From: Chara braunii
Lineage: Eukaryota; Streptophyta; Charophyceae; Charales; Characeae
Direction of reading: 5' to 3'
Assembly (NCBI GenBank): GCA_003427395.1
Contig: BFEA01000059.1
Location: 4,188,007-4,216,856 of the forward strand
Length of the DNA: 28,850 nt
Of the stretch, positions 18,260 to 26,870 are shown one piece after another. The notes under the pieces were generated by a model. It did not search any database. It was not told the DNA's origin and was given only the letters and a program-made list of their open reading frames with translations. A program made the position numbers and the translations under genes. The number at the start of each line of letters is the position of its first letter. The first letter of the stretch is position 1.

Positions 18260-19680
18260 TGTTGCACCAAATAGACCTTAGTTTGAATCCTGATAGACTC
18301 AGGTAAACAAAATAACTAAGAATTCCCTTAGGCCAGCAAGTTGAGGGATGATACCTCAAGGCAATCACCCTTTGCAAAACAAAAGACGATAGCCTTGAAG
18401 ATTATTGTACGAGTCTCATTCCACCAGGATTAGTACTTTTTTTTCTTTCCCTTCTTTATTTTTACACAACTCTCGCACAACCCTTTTGGTTCTGGGGGGG
18501 GACTGTCTGCTCTGGGGGGCCACAGTCTGGTTGCGTATCACCACTGGCAAGCATGAAAGCGGAGAGAGAAGGGGGAAGGGGACAGCGATGAGTTCTCGAG
18601 GCCCTGGTGCCCCCAGTCCAGGACTTGTCAGTGGCCTATTTAAGAAGTTGAAAGTGTACGTAGGTCATTTTCATCCCGCAGCCTGCCCCTGAGAATGATC
18701 ACCTCGGCGACTGATGGAAACATGTCGGGCTTCTTCACTGACTTCTTGCTGTTTTTAGCCGACTATGCTCTGATGTAGAGTGCTCCGTGAGGCGTTGGAG
18801 GCGCGTGCGGCCTTCAACTGCAAGTTTCAATCCGGCTGCATTAATTGAAGATCATTTGCTCCCAGCTGTCTGCTCGGGATTCAATGGACTTGGCTTGTAC
18901 TCAATTGTGGTTTATCATTTCTCCATCTCCTCCCTTATACTTCCCCCTTCCCCCTTCCCCACCTCATCTCTCCCTCTAGTTCAGTAACCCACTTTTTTTT
19001 TCTCTCTCTCGTACCCTCTCTATCGCTCGTTCTTGTTTTTTAATCCCCTTTACCTCTCTGGATGATCTTGCAATTCTCGCCTTGTTGCTACATAATGAAA
19101 CTGCTAAAAACCATCTTGCACATGTGTGATTTCTGCATTTTCCGGATGCATGTTTTTCAATTATTGATCATCATTTCTTGGGGAATGTTAAAATTTTTCA
19201 TATGCTTATGCATGCTGCAGATATGATGATGATGAAAGATGTGGTAGGAATCGAGGAACCAGACAATACTACTAAGCATTCGTCATTGATGTTAGCTTTC
19301 TCCCTTTCTTTTTCCCTTTCTCTCATTGCCCGCTATTCTTATTACTGATGCTCATATGGTGCTCCACAATATTGTTGCTATGCACTAAGCCTCTCTCTCA
19401 CACACACATCGGGATTGGCAGGTTGGAGACCAGATCACCAAATCCTTACTACAAACATTGAACCCGCTGTTTAGTGTTTGAACTCGCACAATGAGAATCA
19501 CCTCTGTGATCGTTTTTTATTTCTCGTTCAATTTTTTGGCATTGTTCAGTTGCTGCTTCAGTTGTTATCCTAATTTCCACGTGGCTGACAGGATATACCA
19601 CAAATTGCTCATTGTATGAATTCCCTTTTGGACCCGTGTCAACCATGTTGGGTTATTATTGATCGAGAACATCAATTTAG
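18260..19680. other. No recognisable gene
   Basis: A tRNA B-box-like AGTTTGAATCC lies at about 18280-18290 without a matching A box. 18930-19035 is pyrimidine rich (CCCTTCCCC, TCTCTCTC). ORFs are short. Composition drifts toward AT from about 19.1 kb. Confidence 0.4.
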
Positions 19681-19688
19681 TTTAAACT

Positions 19689-19762
19689 GATGTATATATA
19701 TAAACATATACATATATATATAAACATATATATATATATATCGTCAAATATATATATATTGT
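19689..19762. repeat. (TA)n-rich microsatellite
   Basis: Imperfect TA tract interspersed with AAACATATAC. A second TA tract (20102-20124) stands in the same relation to the next hammerhead repeat. Confidence 0.9.
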
Positions 19763-19810
19763 CAAACAGAGCTGCCCGGTAAACCGTAGGCAGAGAGGGA
19801 GAGGAGGACA

Positions 19811-19880
19811 AGAAACGAGGGGCTATGACAAACTGTTTCGTCAGAGTTTCACCGACTCATCAGGAGACTGAAACCTCAAT
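19811..19880 (-). ncRNA. Hammerhead ribozyme core, copy 1
   Basis: Minus strand: CTGATGA (19863-19857), stem II GTCGG paired with TCTGAC through 19840 (one G-U pair) closing an A-rich loop, GAAA (19839-19836), a minimal stem III ACA/TGT with a 3-nt loop, then the cleavage triplet GTC (19829-19827). All core nucleotides of the hammerhead consensus are present. Stem I beside the core is weak (first position C-A); a distal GAGG/CCTC pairing (19877-19874 with 19820-19817) is possible. Catalytic activity is therefore uncertain. Confidence 0.7.
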
Positions 19881-19955
19881 AGTCTGCAAAATCCCCTAAC
19901 TGATTAAGTGATGAAACCTCAACAGTCTGCAGAATCCCCTAACTGATTAAGTGAT
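19870..19955. repeat. 43-bp tandem duplication
   Basis: GAAACCTCAATAGTCTGCAA... at 19870-19912 is followed directly by a second copy at 19913-19955 with two mismatches. It lies inside the 365-bp hammerhead unit. Confidence 0.95.
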
Positions 19956-20175
19956 AATCCACCTTACCCCGATTGTGATTAAGCGTCAACGACTGCCCGA
20001 CAACTTATATACCTTGAGGTGGGCACCAACCACTGCCTTCAAGGTACCCATGACAAAAATCAAAGCAAACAATCACTCACCCACACCAAATGGAAAAGAC
20101 AAATATATATATATATATATATATCGTCAAATAGAACTGCCCGGTAAACCGTAGGCAGAGAGGGAGAAGAGGACA

Positions 20176-20245
20176 ACAAACGAGGGGCTGTGACAAACTG
20201 TTTCGTCGGAGTTTCACCGACTCATCAGGAGGCTGTATAATATTT
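20176..20245 (-). ncRNA. Hammerhead ribozyme core, copy 2
   Basis: Same core 365 bp downstream: CTGATGA (20228-20222), stem II GTCGG with CCGAC fully Watson-Crick, GAAA, stem III ACA/TGT, GTC ending at 20192, predicted cut before 20191. Where copy 1 has a G-U pair in stem II, this copy has G-C, so the pairing is kept although the sequence differs. Stem I is again poor next to the core. Confidence 0.75.
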
Positions 20246-20254
20246 TGGCATCCC

Positions 20255-20450
20255 CAAGTCATCAAACCATTGACGGCCTATCTTCTTAGAACACCAAACC
20301 ATGGATAGGCTGGTGGATATATCTAGATGAGGCAGGATATGAAGGTCCAATAATCCGAAGTCTTGGAGAGGCCAGACCATCAATGGTACAACGTCTTGGG
20401 TACATCAAACCATCAGTGGTTCAGTGTTATTGGACACCAAAATGGAAAGA
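20255..20450 (+). repeat. Degenerate ~31-33-bp repeat array
   Basis: CATCAAACCATTGACGG, CACCAAACCATGGATAGG, GCCAGACCATCAATGG and CATCAAACCATCAGTGG start near 20259, 20292, 20373 and 20404, with another CACCAAAATGG at 20436. Spacing is about 31-33 bp except for one longer interval. Looks like an eroded minisatellite. Confidence 0.6.
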
Positions 20451-21589
20451 GATATTGGGTTATTTTCAATACCCAATTTTGTTTGAGTAAAAAAATGTTT
20501 GTTTCAAACAAATAATTGTTTTGTCATCTACAATTTTTGGGTTTTTTGACAACGTTTGTCTCGAAACCTCATGCCTCCTACCTAGGAGAGGCGTTTTATT
20601 GGCCAACGAAGTTAAACAAAATATTTTCTTCTTGTTGCGAGTTTGAAACCCTGTAGTGCACAACATCACCAAGGGGATTACCTAAGGCCCCATCATCATC
20701 GAAAACCCATAGTGAACAACATGAACAACCGGATTATTCCAAGTCTCATCATTTGTCCTTTTACTATAACACTCGATGCTATATTAGCCTATGCATCATT
20801 ATTCAACGAATCACAAATAACTTTTCATACATTCTTCTTGTCTCTCACAAAGTTTTTTCGCACTTGAACAAAAAAGTGTTTCGGATAACCATTTTTACAA
20901 AGTTTCATCTATAGTAAAACCATAATGTTGATCATTCTACCATCGGAGTTAGATTTCTAACGAATTTGGTAGAGACTGTTGATAATGACTATCAACTTCA
21001 ATTTCTTCGAATCCACTAGTGAAAGTCTTAAGAGACGCGAAAAGTTAATGTCTTCCCTTCAACCATTTTTTTACAGTCTTCGAAATTTTGTAGTATCCCA
21101 AGTAAGGAAAACTCGTTCTTATGATGACGAGTAAGTGTTTTATCTTAACATTTCTCGAAACATTTTTCTTTGCTTTTTCCAATGATTTCTTGTCTTTTGA
21201 ATTGTAAGCCACAAAAATAAATGCATCATAAAAAAAAATAGTATCGGTGGGGTTGGTAAAGCTTTCGGTCATTCTAGCCCATTGAGTGCTGGATGACTTC
21301 TCTATTGGAATTCCTTGTCTTTGTTTGATGATATATACGCTTACATTAGCATAATAATTATTTAACTTGAAGTCTACGTGTGTTAGACACAATGAGAAAA
21401 TTACAAAGGAGTATTTATCCACTGTGCTACCCTTACTCATTTTTTAACCCCTCCCCATTTTCTTAACGAAGACCCTTCAAAACCATTAAGAGTGTAAACT
21501 ACCTTAATCTCTGATACAATACTCGATTCATAATACGTTAAACAAGTTGGTATAAATTTGTTTATGTTTTTGTGCTTAGTCAATGTGTA

Positions 21590-21780
21590 AACCTGGGTTG
21601 CACAGTGTACGTGTACACGGATTGCATGTACACTTGTACACGTATTCATGTACGCGACACGTACGTGGCAATACATAAAAAAAAAAAGCAAAAAAAAAAA
21701 AATCATTGGATATATATGAAAAACAAGTATGTTATGCAAAATGATATTTCAAACAACTTCTGTCCGAGACTCATCGTAAA
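21590..21780 (+). repeat. Modular AT-rich repeat, copy T1 (head + poly(A) + tail)
   Basis: Head 21590-21676 begins CCTGGGTTGCACAGTGTACG and is full of GTACG/GTACAC units. An A-rich run follows (21677-21702), then the tail at 21728-21780: TATGTTATGCAAAATGATAT, CAAACAACTT, GAGACTCAT. The head type matches the minus-strand copy at 22352-22540. Confidence 0.65.
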
Positions 21781-21902
21781 CTTTTGTACTAAACTCGAGT
21801 GAAAAATCAAACACAAAAAAAACAAATAAATTGAAATAAAAAAATTAAAAAAAAGACTACGAAAAAAACAGAAAAAATAAAAACAAACTTGTGTTACAAA
21901 TA

Positions 21903-21985
21903 TATGTTATGCAGAAACATGATAAAAACAACTTTTGCCATTGAGTCATCCCCGAATTCCCAATCAAACTCGAGTAATAAATTAA
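21903..21985 (+). repeat. Modular AT-rich repeat, tail copy T2
   Basis: TATGTTATGCAGAAACATGA, AAACAACTTTTG, GAGTCATCC, CGAATTCCCAATC and AAACTCGAGTAA. No GC-rich head directly in front, but the preceding sequence is A-rich. Confidence 0.65.
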
Positions 21986-22027
21986 AAACTAAAAGAAAGG
22001 TAATATTATCATGATAATTAAAAAACC

Positions 22028-22205
22028 TACGCTACCAACCGGGCCGCCCGGGTCCCGGATGGCCAGCTCGTGCAAGGAGGTCCCATAAAAAAAAAAAAAA
22101 AAAAAAAAAATGAAAAAAATCCGAAACAAAATTATATTATGCAGAAAAATAAACTGAACAACTTTTTCCTCAGGGTCACATCGAAATTCTTCGCCAAAAT
22201 TAAAA
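22028..22205 (+). repeat. Modular AT-rich repeat, copy T3 (head + poly(A) + tail)
   Basis: GC-rich head 22028-22086 (CTACGCTACCAACCGGGCCG, CCCGGGTCCCGG, GGTCCCAT), A run 22087-22110, tail 22133-22190 (TATATTATGCAG, GAACAACTTTTTCC, GGGTCACATCGAAATTC). A T run follows from 22210. Confidence 0.65.
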
Positions 22206-22207
22206 TT

Positions 22208-22266
22208 AATTTTTTTTTTTTTTTTTCGGGCCCGGCAAGTGACCCCGGGCCACTCTGGTAGCCTAG
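22208..22266 (-). repeat. Modular AT-rich repeat, head only
   Basis: On the minus strand CTAGGCTACCAGAGTGGCCC, GGGGTCACTTGCCGGGCCCG and then poly(A). The first 19 bases match the minus-strand head at 24615-24571 with one mismatch (CTAGGTTACCAGAGTGGCC). Confidence 0.6.
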
Positions 22267-22334
22267 TAAAAAATTATTTAAAAATAGATTTTTTTAATTA
22301 TTATTTTAAATTTTTATTTAAGTTTTTTTATTTT

Positions 22335-22548
22335 TAAATTAAGATTGGTTGGGAATTCGGGTATGACTCCCAAGCAAAAGTTGTTTGTATCATTATTTTG
22401 CACAACATACGTCTTTTTCGGATTTTTTTGATTTGTTTAAAATTTATTTATTTATTTATTTTTATACATGCGTACGCGCGATTTTGGGTTCATATGCGTA
22501 CGCATTGCGTACACGTACGGCATGCTACCCAGGTGTAAACCTTACCAA
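22335..22548 (-). repeat. Modular AT-rich repeat, copy T4 (inverted)
   Basis: Read on the minus strand: head 22540-22470 (CCTGGGTAGCATGCCGTACG, GTGTACGC, GCGTACGC), A-rich linker, tail 22409-22352 (TATGTTGTGCAAAATAATGA, ACAAACAACTTTTGC, GGAGTCATACCCGAATTCCC). Same head and tail types as T1 but on the opposite strand. Confidence 0.65.
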
Positions 22549-23907
22549 ATATTTTTTTCGTTCCTTTGTTTTCCAGTTTCATAAATTTTATTATTTTTAA
22601 AAGATTCATGTATCTTCATCATATTTATTCTTCATTTCATAACATATTTTATAAGCTTCGCTATTAATGAGTGTTACCTTAATTGCTTTTGCATAAATGC
22701 ATGGACAAAAAATTAATACATCTCATGAATTTATCATCAAATGAGATACATACTAATCCTTTTAATATCAACTTCAACTAATAAATATCTCTGAATATGC
22801 CACTACTAGAAGCCCCTGAATAATCTACATACACATCGATCTTCTCTTCAATAATTACAATCCCTTGCCAATGAGACTTTTCCCCCAGCCAATTTATTAA
22901 ACTTATTTGCAACCCAACAACCAAATCCTTCAAATGTTTTTTGCACTCCTAGTGATATCGGGACAACCGTACCAATGACATGCTCCTAACCAGAAGAGAA
23001 TATGTAATTCCTTCATGGGGAATGATTTCTTCAACTTCATTCGCCACACTCTAACCATGATTATATATAACAACTCCCATATTGAACCTCCCGCAATCGA
23101 CTTCTCAAGTAGTAAATTTATTATCATTTAATGAACTAGTGTGACTACCTTTCGCTTCTTCGGTCTCTCATATAATTTTATATCCTTAATTGTTCTTTTC
23201 CGAACATTTATATCAAATATTTTCTTTATCGTTTTCGAGATCATCTAACTTTCCATCTTTGCAACCTTGCAGAAAATAGTTTAGTTGAATTATGATAGTG
23301 AAGTAAGTCTTCAATTTGTTTGTTATATGGTACATTTAATTTTGGTTTGTTTTTCAATACCCAAAGTTTATTATTATTTTTTAGATTTGGTAAGGATGCT
23401 TCAATCATATCTTGTAAATCATTTTACATTCTTGTTTTAATATAAATATTTTATTTTCTTAGCGTTGTATGCAATGATAAAATCCAACTCTAGATTCAGC
23501 ACATAATATTCTGATAGCACAATATATTTTCACCCTAATCGCTCCTCTCTTATTTACCACTGTGTTCTTTTTACCTTTGCTTTTGATAATTCGCTTCTCC
23601 AATAACTTGACAATCCGTACAGTATATTGACCTTTGTTGCTACAATGAAGTTCAAAAATCTTTAACCGAGGCGCAGACTTAATTTCGTTATGTTCATTAA
23701 ACCAAAATTTTCAATCTATATCCTTTCTCCTTTCTTTCTTGTCCAATGTTATTTCCTTCTTAGTAAAATCGTTTTTGGTGTTTATATCCAAAGACGCAGA
23801 GTGGGTTCCGAACAATGATTATTTAAATACCATAATTTTCGACTTACAATTATTATAATACATTGGATCAACATATATCAATAAAAACCCACAATTCCCA
23901 GTCAATC

Positions 23908-24075
23908 TAGGCTACTAGATGAGCCGCTCGGGTCGCCTTGTTTGCCTAGGCAGCTCATCTGTGTAAGAATCAAATGCGGTCTCATAAAAAAAAAAAAAAA
24001 AAAACGGTATATTATGTAAAAGAATCAACTCAACGACTTTTGTTTCAATTTCATAGCAAAATTATTTACAAAATT
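23908..24075 (+). repeat. Modular AT-rich repeat, copy T5 (head + poly(A) + tail)
   Basis: Head 23908-23983 (CTAGGCTACTAGATGAGCCG, CTCGGGTCGCC, GCGGTCTCAT), A run to 24003, tail from 24008 (TATATTATGTAAAAGAATCA, CAACGACTTTTG). Just upstream, 23883-23905 (CACAATTCCCAGTCAAT) looks like the end of an older tail. Confidence 0.6.
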
Positions 24076-24118
24076 TAAAATAATATATAAATAAATAAAA
24101 TTTACTATTATTATCTAG

Positions 24119-24217
24119 GTTGTTTTTCAGGCGTCCGGGCACCCAACTTGCATCTGGACACATGCTCGGGTGCCTGGCCGGGCATGAACCTTAGGCAGGG
24201 TTTTTGACAACCCCAAC

Positions 24218-24252
<35 letters not shown>

Positions 24253-24330
24253 GTGTAGAATTGCAATACAAACAACGTTTGAGTGCGGGTCACATCAGGA
24301 TTCCTCACCGAATCGGAGATAAAAAAGAAA
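24119..24330 (+). repeat. Modular AT-rich repeat, copy T6 (head + poly(A) + tail)
   Basis: Head 24119-24219 contains GGCGTCCGGGCACCC and CTCGGGTGCCTGGCCGGGCA. A 30-bp A run follows, then the tail 24249-24306 (AGTTGTGTAGAATTGCAATA, CAAACAACGTTTG, GGGTCACATCAGGATTCC). Confidence 0.6.
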
Positions 24331-24489
24331 ATAACAAAATTACACTAAATGACATTCCTTTAACCCCTCTTAGCTCCTTTGAAAACAATTTATAACCCCC
24401 TTTCCCCCCTTGACAGCCAACTCTAAAAAAATGAAACGAACCTGGATTTGGGGTCCTCTGGGATAGCGCAGAAAGATTTATTATTATTT

Positions 24490-24615
24490 TTTTTTTCCCC
24501 GGACGCCGTGCCCGGGTGCCTAACCAGGCATGAAAAACTTCCTAGATTTTTTTTTTTTTAATCGTTTTCTGCCCGGTCGAGCAAGTGATCTCGGGCCACT
24601 CTGGTAACCTAGCAA
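24490..24615 (-). repeat. Modular AT-rich repeat, two heads in tandem
   Basis: Minus strand 24615-24571 is the CTAGGTTACCAGAGTGGCCC head, followed by poly(A). Then 24546-24498 contains CATGCCTGGTTAGGCACCCG and GGCACGGCGTCCGG, the head type seen in T6, again followed by poly(A). No tail follows. Confidence 0.55.
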
Positions 24616-25810
24616 TCAATAATTTAAATTCCTCATTTTACCATTTATTTATCGTTTACATGCTCCGTGTTCTCTCTACCTACTCCATAATAATTGTTTT
24701 GCCATGCGTATGCGTCTTTTTATACCATAGCGAAATCAAATTATAAAGTTACTATAAACACAACTTTGAGGATTCGGCAAGTCCAATTTCCCTTTTTTGT
24801 AGTCTTATTCCCCCTATTTATATCACAACATATTCCTATCGTAATTGCGCATAACCTTCTCTCAACATTTTTATTAGTTGCTTCTTCGAACACGCACATT
24901 GATTGAAAAATGTGTAGCTCCTCCTGGAACTTTTGGGGGTTCCTTGTCCATTAAAAATCCTCGTCATCTGCTTCTTAGTTTGTTTGAATTGGTTTTAACA
25001 TAGGTTTGGGGAAATTTGGTAGAAACACTCATAATTTACAGCAGGAGAATGTTTACAGGGTTATAGGTCTTAAAAAATCACCTCGTAACGGGACGTTTGA
25101 TTACCCCCTCATATTCCTGCATGCTTCTTTCAGTTCTACGATAATCACTTCTTACAAGTTTCACTTTATATTTTTGATGTCATCGGGTTTAGTATTCGAT
25201 GTAACACACTTCAAGGAGAGCGTGATTTTCTCAATCGGTTTAGGTTGTGACAACGAGGCAATCTTTCCTCGCTTACTGCTTTTAAAAACATCAATTTTTA
25301 TTGTCGCTCCTGTTATAGTCTCGTATGTTGTCCTTTCGTTTGTTTAACGATAATTGGAGTATTATGAATCGCTATCTCCTGCACACATTTTATTTCCTCA
25401 CCAGTGCTCAAGCCAACAACAGTTCTTTTGAGTAACAACATTTTTTTTGAGTAACAATAGTTCCTCATCTTATTTTTCCTCTTCCTCCACTCTGTCGAGA
25501 AACTCCATAAAATTTATTTTTTCTTTTATATTGGACGACCGCCGCACTCTTTCATTTTTTTTCACCACATATTTGTATTTTTCTCTACCATGTATGCATT
25601 GTTTCTTTGTTCTTTTGCATCCCCATACCAATCATTCTTAAACCACCACTACATTTGGAAAATTCGAATGAGCCTCTCCCAAAAGCTAGGGGACTCGGGA
25701 CAGAGCCCACCATTGGGTCGTAGGAGGTTGGGGTAATTACCAACGGATTTTTGCCTAGCGACAGATAAGCAGAGGCCTTATCAACACCCTTTTTGTTGCA
25801 ACTTTTTTTC

Positions 25811-26640
25811 TTAAAGGTCCGCTGCTTGACTCTCCACCAAGGGAGGACCTTCTGTTGTTGTTGGAGTCAAGCTATGGCTGTCCACTGATCGGTATTCCTC
25901 TCTGTCCGATCCTGATCCCTGGAGGTCACAAGAAGGAGAACAAGAGGAACGAAAATGTTTGAGTTTATACAACGTTTTAACTCCGAGGTCAGAATCATGG
26001 TCAGACTCCCCCAATGATGAGCGATACATGCCAATTTCAATAAATTTCCTCCTCGAGGCTCTCTCCCAACTCTTTCTCCTCCTCCTCTTCAGAGGATGGA
26101 GAGCGAAAGGCGGAGAGATAACCTTTATCTGGAGGGGTTCCTTCTCCTCTGTGAATGGCAACTTCATTACCTTTAACTGCAAAATCTTGATGCAATTTTT
26201 CATTTGACCGATCGTCTGTTTCATCTCCTTTTCATTTCTCCCTGCCCGCTGGCGTAGGGCCGTCTTCCATCAGAACCACTTCGTCTTCAGGGGGTTTGTT
26301 GCCTTTCTCTCCCTCTGGCTTGTCACCCTGATCCTTCTCACCTTTGATGAGGTTTACACCCTTTCCTCGGGTCCCCTTCTCATTTTCCCACATTTTAATC
26401 GGGGAGTTATCCCTAGTTTTTTCACTTCCATGTACTCTGCCCTGCTCTCCCCCTCCATCGCCCTTAGCTGCCTCTTTACCAGCTTTCCCCGACGTATAAT
26501 CCTTTGCCTTTTTCTCATGGGTTGGATTTTTCTATTTTTCCTTCCACCCTTGTACTCGCCTCTTGCGTGTCACCTTCTCCCCATTACTCTTCCCAGTGGT
26601 ACCTCCTCCCATTCCCTGCCTTGACCATCCTTATACTATA
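25811..26640 (-). pseudogene. C-terminal part of LINE ORF1-like protein, frameshifted
   Basis: Downstream of the zinc-knuckle frame, protein-like text continues on the minus strand across several frames. It includes KAKDYTSGKAGKEAAKGDGG, KPPEDEVVLMEDGPTPAG, GNEVAIHRGEGTPPDKGYLS and a Glu-rich run (about 26560-26040), then SSLGESDHDSDLGVKTLYK and SLTPTTTEGPPLVESQAADL ending at 25811. Low-complexity, charged text of this kind is usual for the C-terminal half of plant LINE ORF1 proteins. Frame changes near 26640, 26250 and 26040 mean it cannot be translated as it stands. The last 137 codons (26224-25811) are one open frame. Confidence 0.45.
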
Positions 26641-26870
26641 CTGCTTCAGCATAGGATTTCTTACGTCGAGCAGTGCAGTATTCATCCCCTTCGTAATGGA
26701 AATAGCGTCTGCATGCCGAACACCATGGAGTCTCGACACAAACTACTTCTAACTCGACATATCCATCAGAACGTAGATCAACCACCAAGTATTTCTTATA
26801 CCAAAGCTGAGCTGCGGATTCCAGGTCAAAGCGTACACTCAACAGGTCCAGTTCCAATTTGTCTTTGAAG
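26636..26870 (-). pseudogene. LINE ORF1-like CCHC-type knuckle segment
   Basis: After a frameshift in a T5 run near 26880 the protein of 27488-26826 continues as FYAFKDKLELDLLSVRFDLE, then LVVDLRSDGYVELEVVCVET and PWCSACRRYFHYEGDEYC. The last stretch has a C-x2-C-x4-H-x6-C arrangement, a variant of the nucleic-acid-binding knuckle found directly after the DUF4283-type domain in plant LINE ORF1 proteins. Spacing differs from the classical C-x2-C-x4-H-x4-C. Confidence 0.55.

Larger units (their letters stand above)
19763..20237 (-). mobile_element. Hammerhead-bearing retrozyme-like or Penelope-related element
   Basis: Two direct repeats of about 108 bp (19763-19870 and 20128-20235; five mismatches over ~99 aligned bases from CTGCCCGGTAAACCG) lie exactly 365 bp apart and flank ~255 bp of internal sequence. 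Each repeat carries a hammerhead ribozyme core on the minus strand. Tandem units bounded by hammerheads are the architecture of retrozymes and of the pseudo-LTRs of Penelope-like elements. No protein is encoded, so the element is non-autonomous. If both ribozymes cut, the product is a 365-nt RNA (minus 20191 down to 19827). The interior holds a 43-bp tandem duplication and a CCTTGA/TCAAGG hairpin at 20012-20044. Orientation is inferred from the ribozyme. Confidence 0.75.
20450..25660. other. AT-rich block without recognisable genes
   Basis: Composition falls sharply compared with the flanks. Homopolymer A and T runs are frequent and the only GC-rich islands are the heads of a repeat family at 21.59-24.62 kb. 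ORFs are short and rich in Phe, Ile, Lys and Asn. A minus-strand frame at 23127-22930 (LKKSFPMKELHILFWLG) weakly recalls Copia reverse transcriptase, but I do not trust it. The block could be old heterochromatic repeat. Confidence 0.6.

Noticed and set aside
18255-18300. AGTTTGAATCC as a possible tRNA or SINE B box
   Set aside because: No A box upstream and no cloverleaf could be drawn.
22930-23127. Minus-strand LKKSFPMKELHILFWLG resembling Copia reverse transcriptase
   Set aside because: The similarity covers one short block; neighbouring frames contain no YVDD or RNase H motif, so it may be chance.
25006-25347. 113-codon plus-strand hydrophobic ORF in the AT-rich block
   Set aside because: Phe/Ile-rich composition is expected from AT-rich DNA and no family is recognised.
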